The translations under genes and the position numbers were made by a program. From positions 141,480 through 205,479 of the forward strand of contig JBPJFZ010000010.1 of NCBI GenBank assembly GCA_051208035.1: a stretch of 64,000 nt of DNA, written 5' to 3'. This document shows positions 1-9,224 of the stretch, in pieces. A model generated the notes under the pieces. That model was not told the origin of the DNA, searched no databases, and saw only the letters and a program-made list of their open reading frames with translations. The stretch comes from JACKOB01 sp024234575. Lineage in GTDB: Bacteria > Pseudomonadota > Gammaproteobacteria > Pseudomonadales > Oleiphilaceae. Within the stretch, counting starts at the first letter, position 1, and every line of letters starts with the position of its first letter.

Positions 1-213
1 CTGTGGGCAGACCAGGAGCTAAAGCTTGGCAAACATTCAATTCTGGATCAGGCAGTGCCGGAGTTCGAACGTATTATGATAGAAACCGCGTTAAAGCACA
101 CAGGCGGCAGAAAGCGTGATGCATCGCTGCTATTGGGCTGGGGCCGCAACACGCTGACACGCAAGATCAAAGAGTTGGGGATGGAGTCTGCGGCGACAGA
201 AGATGATGATTAG
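1..213 (+). CDS. ntrC: NtrC response regulator, C-terminal end only (partial)
   Basis: The open frame enters from the left edge and stops at TAG 211-213, giving 70 residues. It contains the Fis-type helix-turn-helix that ends NtrC/GlnG: a segment ERIMIETALKHTGGRKRDAS followed by LLGWGRNTLTRKIKEL. NtrC is the sigma54-dependent activator of nitrogen assimilation, and this domain binds its enhancer DNA. The receiver and AAA+ domains lie outside the window, so the assignment rests on the DNA-binding domain alone. Another sigma54 activator with the same Fis tail is possible, but the GRKRDAS and GWGRNTLTRKIKEL segments are typical of NtrC. The gene converges on mshQ. Confidence 0.8.
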   Translation: MWADQELKLGKHSILDQAVPEFERIMIETALKHTGGRKRDASLLLGWGRNTLTRKIKELGMESAATEDDD

Positions 214-222
214 CTACTCGGC

Positions 223-255
223 AGAGCTATGCAAGCCCCCCATAGCTCTCTTTCG
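223..255 (+). terminator. Putative terminator after ntrC
   Basis: A perfect 9-bp inverted repeat (AGAGCTATG at 223-231, CATAGCTCT at 241-249) with a 9-nt loop is followed by CTTTCG. It lies between the convergent ntrC and mshQ stop codons. The T-run is short, so termination may be weak. Confidence 0.5.
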
Positions 256-274
256 ACACTCCTAACAACCCGTG

Positions 275-3200
275 TTACTGCACCACTTCTTTCCAATAAA
301 TAATCCGATCATGACCTCGATAGCGCCCAAAGGTGGCTCTGACGGAGCCATGATCTTCGAAACTTCCATTGCCATCCCAGTCAAATCGCAGCCAGTTCAG
401 GGTACCTAGATCGACGTCAATATCAACATAGCCTTCGCTATTCGGCGCTGTCAGATTAAAGCCTGCGTCCCCAAGTGCCAGCGGCCCATCAAAACTGAAC
501 GCTGAGGTGCCAGTGCCTATGCTCACGGAGGCCAGTTTCGATAAATCGTCATAACCGCTTGATGCGGCATCCGTCAAATTTACAAGTGTGGCAGAGGATG
601 GGCTGACCGGATCGACGATCAGGTTAGTGCAGATATCGGCAGTATTGCTCACCCACACGCCTGCAGCATTGTAGAACTCAGCGCTTGCTGGAATGCGTAA
701 GTTGCTGATTTCGGGGCCAAAGGCATTTTCCATTTGCCAACGGCCATAGCGCAAAAAATTGTCATTGGTTAGGTTAAAATTTAACCCGCCAGCATCGGTA
801 TCGCCGTTAAAACCAATACGTGACGCAAGCGATGCACCCGCTCTCAAGTCCGAGTCGCGTACGCTTACGGTAAGATTCACATCGGCATCAAAGGGCGTAA
901 CAAGTCCGGATGTTGGCCGCGTATAGCGGAAGGTATCAGTCGTCGCGCCATGCAAGGTGAGCACTACCTCGCCACCAATATCCGCTGTCGCGCCATAAGC
1001 CTGCGCCGAATCCGGTGCCGTCAGACCGGCAGCCCCGGCAACATTGTCGGAATAACAGAAGCCAACATTGGTACCAGTGCCGCCGCAGCTGCTATCACGA
1101 TTTAGGGAGACTCCCAGCTTCCAGAATTCCCCCTCATAGTTTTCGGTCTTGGAGCCGGCAGCATTGAGCGCGCGAATGCTGATTACTGGCGGTGTATCAA
1201 ACTCGAAAGGCTGATCCATATAAGTAAAGCCACCACTGCAGGCATTTTTAAAATCGCTGCTGGCAACCAGTACTTCGAATTGCTGGGGGTAAAAGCGGCC
1301 AATATTGGCGGACTCTGCCGTTGACACTGGCTGGGAGAAATACACAGGTGGCGCGGTGGTCATCGAAAACACGCCCACTTCACTGATTTGTTGGGCACTT
1401 TCGGTCACTTGCCCCGAATCAGAGGTGGCGAAGGTCATTGAATTAACCGCAAGGATTCCTGGCGTACCGGTAAGGGGTGCTTTGAGGCTGTGACTCAGTC
1501 CGACAACGCCTTGGTAACTCGGCGCTGTCGTTGTCAAATCGTTACAAACGGCTTTACCGGTAATAGAAAAATTGGCTCCTGCCGCCACAAACGGGCTACA
1601 ACCACCGTTTGCTGCAACACATTCAGAATTAGCGGTTGTGACGGCCAACTGTACTTGCGCCGGATACACCACAAACTGCCCGGGGCTGCCGACAAGCTCG
1701 CCAAGCTCGGGCACCGTTCCATCATAAGGCGCGGCATCGTGCAAAATATTTAGCGCCTGTACTTCACCCACATCACTGTAGCCAACAGTAAGCGTAGCAA
1801 CACCCGCAGCAAATGCAGCATTAACATTTGCTGTACCCGGGCGCGCATCAGCTATGGGGTTGCTGTTTATCTGCATGCTCACCGGCAGGCCAGAATCCGC
1901 AGCAGATGGTGATGGGTCAACATTGATCTCTGACCACACCTTTAACGCTTTGTTACCGGTAAAGCCTTCGATAATATCGCAGCCGGTCGCCGTCTCATTT
2001 TGGCCCAAGGCGGTAACGACAAGGTTGGCGGTCGTGCCACAGACATAGTTTGCCGGGGTAGACACCTGAAAACCTTTTGTTCGAAACTTAACCGAGCCAG
2101 CAGACGTTGAGGTAATCGAGGCTGCGGCATCCGTCGCGCTTACCTGAGCGTCATGTTCATTGTTGTGATAGAGGTAAACGGTAGCAACACCCGCATTGCC
2201 CACACTGTATTGATAGCTGGTGATCAGGCTTCCGCCGCTACTGGCATCATAAAACGCAGACTGACCGTTGGGATCTGCAGAAGCACTAAGGGTAATCTCA
2301 CCATCATAATCCTCTTTTACCGTCACACCATCATCACACATAGCAGTGATGGTGATCTCTGCCCGCGTTGAAGGACAGGCGAGCGCATATCCTGGCTGAA
2401 CAAAAGCAAAACCACCCAATGTGCAACTGGCCGGTGGCGTAATGGTTCCCTTGCCTGAAGCGTTGGTAATGGTTACATCGGTGGAGGTGATATCGACATA
2501 AAACTGCACATCCGCTGTTTGGCTGGCATTAAGGGTATCAACTGAGATCGTACCTGTAGTCTGCCCGGTGGCGATGGTGATAGTGCCGAATGCAGCTATA
2601 TAGTCGGTACCTGACAGCGCCGTTCCATCACGCGTCATATAGGAAATAACGACATTCGATGTGGCAGGCTCACCTAAAGTCACGGTAAATTCAGCTTTTT
2701 CGCCTGCAGCTACGGTCACATCATCAATACCAGAGCAAGGGAATGTCTTTGCCATCAATATGCCTATCTGGCCGATATTTAAAACAGATGAGTCGATACG
2801 AATATCGTCATAGGTGCCGTTTGCCGAACTTCCCGGTGCAATCTTATAGGTAGTGGAAGAATTGTCACCAAAGATTAAATTACCCAAATTGCCGATTTGC
2901 CCGGTGCTATTCATCGTGCGATTGAGAGCTTCTGCACCGTTGACATAAACCTTCATCGAATTTGCACCCATGTCCCAGGTTACGGCCAGGTGCACCCATG
3001 TATCGGCACCAAACCCAAAGGCTGCCGTGTTATATTGAAAATCACGATCCGCAGAATCTTCTAACCAAAAACGCAGTGAACCGTTATTCATTTTGCTAAG
3101 GAAAAAATATTTATTGCCCGCAGACGCATCCATCAATGTGCGATCGCCACTGCCGTTCCATGCCTCTTTAGCCTTGTACCAAAACATAATGGTACCGGCG

Positions 3201-5518
3201 TTTCCAATTGCACTATCAAGATCAACGCCAGAATTAATACCATCAATAATACTATGAGAATTATTATCCCCTATGATCGCACCGCTACAGACCTTGCCTT
3301 CTGTGGTGGATTCGACATTGCCCACGGTAACCCCGTTATTACCATTTTTCGAGTAATCTTCAATCACCACTCCACCGCCACTAAACTCTTCTTGCTCAAA
3401 AGCAAAATGCAGAAATGTCGAGTTAGAAATTGCAGTTATTTTTGTTGTGAAATAGTTGATGTTATCGGCATTATTATCTGCCGACCAAATCCAGGTTGCA
3501 TTGGCATCTACAGCGGGCCGAAACCCCCAAGGCGCGACTCCGTTTAGACCATAACCACTGGCAGGCACATACCCCGACCACCCAGTTTTGCTGACACGCC
3601 AATCACTCGTATTGGTGGTTAAGCTCGTGGCACCGTTTTCAAATAAATGTGTGCCACCAGCAAGCGCAAAATCACCGAGAAACCCCGCCACACCACCTAA
3701 ATCCTCAGCGAATATATGCAAGTAATAATCCTTTCCGGCAACCAAGCTAGCCGCTAAAGATACGGTTGTCGGCCAGTCGTTACCCGATCCTATCAATACC
3801 CCCTGAAGGCTATCGCTGGTGGAGATATAGGCAGAAAATCGATTATCAACATTTAGTTTTCCCGTCAGATTACCTGAAGGAGCTCCCGAAGGTGTTATTG
3901 TTCCAACACCTGTGCCATCAGTAACAGATACACCAGATGAGGTGATATTTAGCTGAAACTTTACATCCGCTACCTGACCACCATTTAACGTAGCAATTGA
4001 AATAGTTGCTGTGGTCTGCCCTGCGGGAATCGTAACCGAGCCCGTCGCCGCCGTGTAGTCTGTTCCCGCTACGGCAGTGTCATCACTAGTGCTATAAGAG
4101 ATGACCACATCTGCCGTCGCAGCGGCATCCAGGGTAACGGTAAAATCAGCGGTACTGCCTGCAGCAACCGTCACATCATCAACCGAGGCATTCGGCAGCG
4201 GTACAGCACAACTAGACAAGTTTCCTGTAGGGACGTTTTGCCAGGCACCACCATTACGCCTCCACTCTAGCTGCGCATAGGCTCTGCCACCATTTTCGTA
4301 ATGCTCCACTTTCAAGAGGTAAGCCTGGCCTGCATTAAGGTCTACCCCGGCAGATGCCGAAGAATAGCGAGGGCCATGATCATTCCACTCTGTAGTAATG
4401 ATATGGGCACCATTTAAATAAACCCTGATACCATCATCCGAATAGGTGCGAAAGTTATAAGTACCTGCCGCTGCCGGCACCAGATAAGCATCCCAGCGAA
4501 TACTAAACTTATCGCCATTGCCGCTGATTTGGGGAAAAGGCGCAGGAGTGGCATTATTCCAGCTAAAGTTTATTTGCGGGTCTTGCGAGTAAAAGCGTGT
4601 ACCAGTAAAAATACCCGCCTGGGGGTTAACTTTAGCGCCCCCGCTGCCACTTCGCTGATCGTAATAACTGCCCAAAGCACCTGAAGTTCTTACCGATGCC
4701 GATTGCGTTCCGACAGTTATGTTATAACTAAGCGCTGGGTCTAGGGCATTTACAGTAAGAATACTGGTTTTACTGTCTTGCACCCCAACTCCCGTGATAA
4801 CGGCACCGTTGTTGATGCCATAATTACTTAGCTTGGCTTGTTCGACAGGGTTAGCATCCGCAGCAAACTTAACAACAACGATATTCTCAGCTACACAGGC
4901 ACCACCTGCATCAGTTACTGCTGGTAAAGCAGGGGCAGCGGTCACATCCAGCTTAAAATAATCTGTGTATAAACTATTGCTTTTGTTTCCTGTTCGCTTG
5001 TCTCTGCTTACCACGTAAAAGGTGACTGCATTACCGCTTGTTTCATCAATATAATTAACTAAGTTAGCGCTAAGCGTTGTAGATAAATTTACTGTATTTT
5101 CAGTGTCACCACCGTCTACCAACTGTTGATAGGCACCGGTCGCGTAATTAAATATATAAAGAAGCGCGCCATCGTCACGACCATTACTACTATTAACACC
5201 TCGTCCACGCCATAAAGGAGTTAGCGCAGTCACTGTGGTCTCGCTTTCATCGATCCTAATCACAAAACGCATTTGCGGGTGATTATTGTTGGATGAAGCA
5301 TCTACCTGATGTTCATTGCCATCCTGCACCTCAATATTGTCGTATTGAATATTAGTAAGCTGAGTCGAGGGTGTGGTGCTATTCGAAGGGACAACCGTCG
5401 AGGAATCTCCGCGGTAAGCAAAAACATTAACACCCTGCGTGCGATTGGCATAATCGTAAGTGACGGCATGACTACTCCCCGCCAGCATAAGTAGCGTTAA
5501 AAGCATAATTTTTAACAT
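275..5518 (-). CDS. mshQ: MSHA biogenesis protein MshQ, giant multidomain pilus-associated adhesin
   Basis: 1747 residues from ATG 5518, which has GGTGA 8 nt upstream and is followed by a signal peptide ending SSHA. An upstream GTG at 5590 would only add a non-signal extension. Approximate domains from the ATG: PA14 (281-431, with YNFRTYSDDGIRVYLNG), Calx-beta (444-546), LamG/concanavalin-like (705-916), a second Calx-beta (929-1028), then the DUF6701 region typical of MshQ (about 1040-1747, ending in FDWDGNGSFEDHGSVRATFG and a YWKE tail). It is the last gene of the msh locus, 181 nt after mshP, in the usual MshQ position. PA14, LamG and Calx-beta are carbohydrate-binding or Ca2+-binding folds, so a surface adhesion role at the pilus is inferred. 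A weak -35 (TTGACT, complement of 5649-5654) upstream could give it its own promoter. Confidence 0.88.
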   Translation of the reverse strand: MLKIMLLTLLMLAGSSHAVTYDYANRTQGVNVFAYRGDSSTVVPSNSTTPSTQLTNIQYDNIEVQDGNEHQVDASSNNNHPQMRFVIRIDESETTVTALTPLWRGRGVNSSNGRDDGALLYIFNYATGAYQQLVDGGDTENTVNLSTTLSANLVNYIDETSGNAVTFYVVSRDKRTGNKSNSLYTDYFKLDVTAAPALPAVTDAGGACVAENIVVVKFAADANPVEQAKLSNYGINNGAVITGVGVQDSKTSILTVNALDPALSYNITVGTQSASVRTSGALGSYYDQRSGSGGAKVNPQAGIFTGTRFYSQDPQINFSWNNATPAPFPQISGNGDKFSIRWDAYLVPAAAGTYNFRTYSDDGIRVYLNGAHIITTEWNDHGPRYSSASAGVDLNAGQAYLLKVEHYENGGRAYAQLEWRRNGGAWQNVPTGNLSSCAVPLPNASVDDVTVAAGSTADFTVTLDAAATADVVISYSTSDDTAVAGTDYTAATGSVTIPAGQTTATISIATLNGGQVADVKFQLNITSSGVSVTDGTGVGTITPSGAPSGNLTGKLNVDNRFSAYISTSDSLQGVLIGSGNDWPTTVSLAASLVAGKDYYLHIFAEDLGGVAGFLGDFALAGGTHLFENGATSLTTNTSDWRVSKTGWSGYVPASGYGLNGVAPWGFRPAVDANATWIWSADNNADNINYFTTKITAISNSTFLHFAFEQEEFSGGGVVIEDYSKNGNNGVTVGNVESTTEGKVCSGAIIGDNNSHSIIDGINSGVDLDSAIGNAGTIMFWYKAKEAWNGSGDRTLMDASAGNKYFFLSKMNNGSLRFWLEDSADRDFQYNTAAFGFGADTWVHLAVTWDMGANSMKVYVNGAEALNRTMNSTGQIGNLGNLIFGDNSSTTYKIAPGSSANGTYDDIRIDSSVLNIGQIGILMAKTFPCSGIDDVTVAAGEKAEFTVTLGEPATSNVVISYMTRDGTALSGTDYIAAFGTITIATGQTTGTISVDTLNASQTADVQFYVDITSTDVTITNASGKGTITPPASCTLGGFAFVQPGYALACPSTRAEITITAMCDDGVTVKEDYDGEITLSASADPNGQSAFYDASSGGSLITSYQYSVGNAGVATVYLYHNNEHDAQVSATDAAASITSTSAGSVKFRTKGFQVSTPANYVCGTTANLVVTALGQNETATGCDIIEGFTGNKALKVWSEINVDPSPSAADSGLPVSMQINSNPIADARPGTANVNAAFAAGVATLTVGYSDVGEVQALNILHDAAPYDGTVPELGELVGSPGQFVVYPAQVQLAVTTANSECVAANGGCSPFVAAGANFSITGKAVCNDLTTTAPSYQGVVGLSHSLKAPLTGTPGILAVNSMTFATSDSGQVTESAQQISEVGVFSMTTAPPVYFSQPVSTAESANIGRFYPQQFEVLVASSDFKNACSGGFTYMDQPFEFDTPPVISIRALNAAGSKTENYEGEFWKLGVSLNRDSSCGGTGTNVGFCYSDNVAGAAGLTAPDSAQAYGATADIGGEVVLTLHGATTDTFRYTRPTSGLVTPFDADVNLTVSVRDSDLRAGASLASRIGFNGDTDAGGLNFNLTNDNFLRYGRWQMENAFGPEISNLRIPASAEFYNAAGVWVSNTADICTNLIVDPVSPSSATLVNLTDAASSGYDDLSKLASVSIGTGTSAFSFDGPLALGDAGFNLTAPNSEGYVDIDVDLGTLNWLRFDWDGNGSFEDHGSVRATFGRYRGHDRIIYWKEVVQ

Positions 5519-5699
5519 TCGTGCTATCACCAAAAACGCTCCACGATCTACCTGCCCCTTACCTGTGAAGGTCGAAACCGAAACCAGCACCTGGCGTGCC
5601 GGGGTGAATTTGAAACAACAGTTTTGTTACTACTTCATTAGTTAACATAGTCAAAGGCAATCTTCAGTGGCGATTCTGTTATCTTTTAGTGAAGTTATA

Positions 5700-6152
5700 T
5701 CAAGGCACAACGTCTCGGGCACCGACTTCAACCACTCGTTCCGCCCGGTCGATGCCGCTACCGCACACGCCCGTACTGCGCAAAGTGAAATAGTTGTTTC
5801 CTGCCGTGTCGGTTTGCACGCTACAGGTTACCGTAAACGTGCAGCCAGCCAACCCTTGTGCTGCTGTGGGTATGGTGTGGGTAGTGGATGCCCCAAAATA
5901 GGCATTACTACAACTTGCTGGCGTTCCCCCCGGGGGGAATAAGACAGACAACCCCGCCTGGGCACCGCTTTCAGCAGCCCAAAAAGCATGATTTGACTGC
6001 ACATCCCGTCCCAAAGACTCACCCGTACGCTCTTCGAGATTCGCCAGTGCCAAGACAACCAGCGCCAGCACAACGATAACGAAAATTGCGGCAGGCAGTC
6101 CTAATCCGGCCTGTCGGCCAAATGCTTGCATCGGCCTCAGTCTATGGAACAT
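5700..6152 (-). CDS. mshP: MSHA biogenesis protein MshP
   Basis: 150 residues. The N-terminus has a PilX-like prepilin form: a short basic leader, then GLGLPAAIFVIVVLALVVLA as the hydrophobic helix with a glutamate soon after (LANLEERTGES). The segment SNHAFWAAESGAQAGLS is typical of PilX/MshP proteins. It is likely a minor pilus component processed by the prepilin peptidase, although the cleavage site lacks the classic GFTLIEL. ATG 6152 overlaps the end of mshO by 11 nt; an internal ATG at 6131 would also keep the whole leader. Its position between mshO and mshQ supports the name. Confidence 0.85.
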   Translation of the reverse strand: MFHRLRPMQAFGRQAGLGLPAAIFVIVVLALVVLALANLEERTGESLGRDVQSNHAFWAAESGAQAGLSVLFPPGGTPASCSNAYFGASTTHTIPTAAQGLAGCTFTVTCSVQTDTAGNNYFTLRSTGVCGSGIDRAERVVEVGARDVVP

Positions 6153-6909
6153 TTCTCACCTGCACCTGCTGATTTAATAGCATTTGTTCGCCTGCGGCAT
6201 TGGCAAAAACCAGACGGAACGTCAGCACACCGTTACGAGTCAGTGTCGATGGGGCATAACTAAACATCAACGAGTTAACACCATTGACGAAGGTTTGTTT
6301 CGTACCGGAGGCAATGGACGATCCGGCCACCGCATCAAAGCCATAACCAGAATAGCGGTAGATAAAACCAGATGGATCACCACAAAAACTTACTGGCTGC
6401 CCCACAACAAAGAATCGGCGCTGGGGAGAGTCTGAAGGAAACGTCTGCCCACCCAGGTTAACCGTTTCCATATTGCCACCAGCAAAAGCAACGGTTGCTG
6501 GCGTAATCGCCGTGCTGGCCCCATTGGGGTATACAACCGACTCGGCTATCGGGTAGACGGCAACGAAGCCGGTAATCGCGCCCGGAGAGATAACATCCCA
6601 CGTAGTTGTGCTCAACGCCGCAACATCTTGCAGGTATCTTGAAGCGGCCAGCACCGGCACGAACTCGACGCAATTATTGGTGGCTCCAAACACACGCACG
6701 CTGTTTGGCAATGCCAGCCTCACCTCTCGACTAATACGCTCGGCGGCCAAACTACCTGCAATAGCTGCCTGTTGCCTGCCTGCGGTATCGACCACGCCTT
6801 GCATCGAGTTGACGATAAACTGCACCACGCCTACCGCCAGTACCGACGATATAACGATAACCATAATGAGCTCGATAAGCGTAAAACCGCGAGACTGGCG
6901 TTGGTGCAT
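6142..6909 (-). CDS. mshO: MSHA minor prepilin MshO
   Basis: 255 residues with a textbook type IV prepilin start: MHQRQSRG then FTLIELIMVIVISSVLAVGV, so cleavage is expected after Gly8 with Glu at mature position 5. The remaining roughly 220 residues form the globular pilin-like domain, including a cysteine in NNCVEFVPV and another in VSFCGDP. MshO is a minor pilin thought to help start or cap the MSHA fibre. Its ATG overlaps the mshD stop by one base (TGATG), which points to translational coupling. Confidence 0.88.
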   Translation of the reverse strand: MHQRQSRGFTLIELIMVIVISSVLAVGVVQFIVNSMQGVVDTAGRQQAAIAGSLAAERISREVRLALPNSVRVFGATNNCVEFVPVLAASRYLQDVAALSTTTWDVISPGAITGFVAVYPIAESVVYPNGASTAITPATVAFAGGNMETVNLGGQTFPSDSPQRRFFVVGQPVSFCGDPSGFIYRYSGYGFDAVAGSSIASGTKQTFVNGVNSLMFSYAPSTLTRNGVLTFRLVFANAAGEQMLLNQQVQVRNVP

Positions 6910-7445
6910 CAGAAATTACCCCGATAGACCGAAAATCGCATGGTTGTCCCATTGGTCACCCAGGCCGGCGGATCGATGGTGAGGGAAATGCGCTTGGCAA
7001 ACGCGTTATTCGCTAACCCCAACTCGGTGCCAGCGCATACAACGGCAATAGTGATTAAGTAATCATCGTAAGTACCGTCCATCGAGATGCCAGCAGCATT
7101 GATAATATCCGGCGCAATGGCACCGGCGGTAATGTAATCATCAACATCATCATAGGTGTCGCGACTTTCACCGTCCGGTCCTAATCCGCTGCAATTCACC
7201 GTGGTAGAAGATGGTACACCACCTACTGGCGTACTCTCGTCGTAGGGCTTGGATAAAATTTCATCCATATACAGTTGCGCCAGCTTTAGTGTTTTGAACT
7301 CCCATAAAGGGTCGGCACTACGTCCTGCGGTGCCAGAAAAAGCGTTAATAACCGCAATAAGGGCAATACTGATAATCACGATAGTGATTACCATCTCAAC
7401 GAGCGTGACACCTTTTTGTAATGCAGTACGGGTTCTGCTTTTCAT
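6909..7445 (-). CDS. mshD: MSHA minor prepilin MshD
   Basis: 178 residues from ATG 7445, which has GAAGG 8 nt upstream; a TTG at 7460 inside the mshC end is possible but less likely. The leader is MKSRTRTALQKG followed by VTLVEMVITIVIISIALIAV, so the prepilin peptidase site is G-VTLVE rather than G-FTLIE. A segment KLAQLYMDEILSKPYDE follows the helix and is characteristic of MshD. It is a predicted minor pilin of the MSHA pilus. It sits 11 nt after mshC and overlaps mshO by one base. Confidence 0.87.
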   Translation of the reverse strand: MKSRTRTALQKGVTLVEMVITIVIISIALIAVINAFSGTAGRSADPLWEFKTLKLAQLYMDEILSKPYDESTPVGGVPSSTTVNCSGLGPDGESRDTYDDVDDYITAGAIAPDIINAAGISMDGTYDDYLITIAVVCAGTELGLANNAFAKRISLTIDPPAWVTNGTTMRFSVYRGNF

Positions 7446-7456
7446 ACTCGCACCCT

Positions 7457-7912
7457 TCAAGGACAGGCCGTAGGGAAGGCAAAACCGGCGCTGCTAATAC
7501 ATACAGTATGGGATGTTTCGCCCGTAAAAGTTACGGACAAATCGCCACCGGATGCCAGACTGCCGGATTGAGAAAACTCAATACTGGCGGGCAAGCTCAA
7601 ACCGGCAATGGTTAAATTGGCACCAGCGTGCTCCGCTGTTTGACTATTCGATGATACCGTTCCCTGGCGCACGGAAAATATCCATTCTTTGCTTGTTTGC
7701 GTAATATCAAGCATGACGGGGTTGGTCGTATGGGAGGCTAACGCCCGCTGCTGGGCTAAATGAACAGAAGAGATTAATTGATCTTTGGCCAGTGAAGCAG
7801 AGAAGTCACTCTTGGAGGCAAATAAACCCATGGCCGAAACGGAGAGAATGCCAACGACAACCAGCACCATCACCAACTCTACGAGAGAAAAACCTGAATG
7901 ATTGTGTTTCAT
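7457..7912 (-). CDS. mshC: MSHA minor prepilin MshC
   Basis: 151 residues beginning MKHNHSG then FSLVELVMVLVVVGILSVSA, a class III prepilin signal with cleavage after Gly7 and Glu at mature position 5. The C-terminus carries a cysteine pair (HTVCISSAGFAFPTACP) that probably forms the pilin disulfide loop. MshC is a pseudopilin-like minor component. It lies 49 nt downstream of the major pilin gene, and a strong hairpin in that gap probably sets its expression below that of mshA. Confidence 0.87.
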   Translation of the reverse strand: MKHNHSGFSLVELVMVLVVVGILSVSAMGLFASKSDFSASLAKDQLISSVHLAQQRALASHTTNPVMLDITQTSKEWIFSVRQGTVSSNSQTAEHAGANLTIAGLSLPASIEFSQSGSLASGGDLSVTFTGETSHTVCISSAGFAFPTACP

Positions 7913-7918
7913 AAGTCA

Positions 7919-7941
7919 GAGAAGCGCCAAAGACGCTTCTC
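7919..7941 (-). promoter_or_regulatory. Intercistronic hairpin between mshA and mshC
   Basis: A perfect 8-bp stem (GAGAAGCG/CGCTTCTC, 7919-7926 with 7934-7941) and a 7-nt loop lie in the 49-nt gap after mshA. There is no T-run on the minus strand, so an mRNA 3' stabiliser or processing point is more likely than a terminator. Such an element would leave more mshA than mshC message. Confidence 0.55.
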
Positions 7942-7961
7942 CTCATTAAACGATATCAACA

Positions 7962-8417
7962 TTAGCAGCCGGTGGTACCAGCGCTGGCCGTCACTGTAAT
8001 GGTAGGTGTCGCACCTGCGGTCGCTGCAGCAGTATAAGAAACCTGACAGCCTGAAGCTGTTGATGCCCCTTTCGCCTGAACGAGAACAGGGTTACCCGCT
8101 ACAATCGTGAAGTCATCACTGGTGATTTGTGCGGCCAACAAAATTCCTAAAGTAGATGCTGCGGGATAACCATTAACCATTGCGATAGACGCACCTTCAA
8201 GACTAACGTTACCGGTAGGACTTCCTGCGGCCAAAAACTTAGAGTGCGCAATGGCCGATGCCGATTTAATCGAACCAGCTGCACCTTGAATCGCGGCAAC
8301 TCTCGCCTCCCCGCCTAAATCCGCAAACCTTGGCAGCGCAAAGGCCGACAAAATACCCAGGATAACAATAACCATGATCAGTTCGATCAATGTAAAACCT
8401 GCTTGTTGCTTTTTCAT
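7962..8417 (-). CDS. mshA: MSHA major pilin MshA
   Basis: 151 residues from ATG 8417, chosen because a strong GGAGGAAA lies upstream and the leader then reads MKKQQAG followed by FTLIELIMVIVILGILSAFA. A longer frame from 8477 would place about 20 extra residues before the leader. After processing, N-methyl-Phe is the first residue and Glu5 follows. Sequence typical of MshA follows (LPRFADLGGEARVAAIQGAA), with a C-terminal cysteine pair (SGCQVSY...TTGC) that forms the disulfide-bonded D-region. It is the structural subunit of the mannose-sensitive haemagglutinin pilus and has the best ribosome binding site in the locus. Confidence 0.92.
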   Translation of the reverse strand: MKKQQAGFTLIELIMVIVILGILSAFALPRFADLGGEARVAAIQGAAGSIKSASAIAHSKFLAAGSPTGNVSLEGASIAMVNGYPAASTLGILLAAQITSDDFTIVAGNPVLVQAKGASTASGCQVSYTAAATAGATPTITVTASAGTTGC

Positions 8418-8482
8418 TCTACTATTTCCTCCGATCCCCATGACAGGGCCCCTTCCGGGTAAGTGATAAATGATCAAAATGA

Positions 8483-9007
8483 TCAGTTAATGACATGTAC
8501 GACTTCGCCCGTTCCCGGGTCATATTGGATATAACTGTTTAGCGCATTAAGCTGATAAGTATAGCGGCAATCGCCACCGTTCACTGTTACCAGATAGTCG
8601 CTGCCCGTGCTGGTTCCAGCAGACGGTGCATTGGCCATCAATAATTCTGCCCACAACCCCAAGCACTCTGCGCCGGTCATTCCCGCGGGGTTAGTATTAC
8701 CATTTATGCCTGTCGGCCAACCATCTACACTGACGTCAACAACCTCTCTGCCAAAGCCCCGCAGGTTGGTCGTTGCGCCAGAGGCACCAATTGCCAACCA
8801 CTGTGAGCGAACTAACACTACCGCTGCGGCATAAGCCCCGCTGGCCCCTTGTATGGCAGAGTTATGGGCTTCATCGGCTATTTCAGCAAAGCGCGGCAGA
8901 GCGGTTGCTGCCAATATGCCCAGCACCAAAATTACCACCACAAGCTCGATCAGCGTAAAACCGCGCTGCTTTTTATTGTTTCGTGAATCTAACCTGGTTG
9001 TTCTCAA
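8483..9007 (-). CDS. mshB: MSHA prepilin MshB
   Basis: 174 residues. The leader MRTTRLDSRNNKKQRG precedes FTLIELVVVILVLGILAATA and LPRFAEIADEAHNSAIQGAS, so this is a paralogue of MshA lying directly upstream of it, the usual place of MshB. No ATG exists before the prepilin motif. The likely start is TTG 9007, with AGGA 8 nt upstream. It has a cysteine pair (GAECLGLW...GDCRYTY). The 217 nt between it and mshG (9008-9224) contains no gene and may hold a pilin-operon promoter; a TATAGT box is visible, but no convincing -35 at the right distance. Confidence 0.85.
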   Translation of the reverse strand: MRTTRLDSRNNKKQRGFTLIELVVVILVLGILAATALPRFAEIADEAHNSAIQGASGAYAAAVVLVRSQWLAIGASGATTNLRGFGREVVDVSVDGWPTGINGNTNPAGMTGAECLGLWAELLMANAPSAGTSTGSDYLVTVNGGDCRYTYQLNALNSYIQYDPGTGEVVHVIN

Positions 9008-9224
9008 CGATTATTCCTGTTTGCCAAATACCAATAAAAATCCGATTTATAATCCGTCAGGTGTCTGTGGCGAAAGGCTTAACCAAAAGGCAAACCTGCT
9101 TCGCGCTAAAGATGAAACCGACAACTCCCCGCTAATTATCACTATAGTCCACCCATTGCGGATTAGGCCACTCAATCACATTCATATTTACAATTCTTTT
9201 CAATTTGGCAGCCCAGAGGTAGCG

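Noticed and set aside
8418..8482. Separate promoter for mshA between mshB and mshA
   Set aside because: Only a TGATCA-AAA-TGATCA repeat is visible; no -35/-10 pair or -24/-12 pair could be supported.
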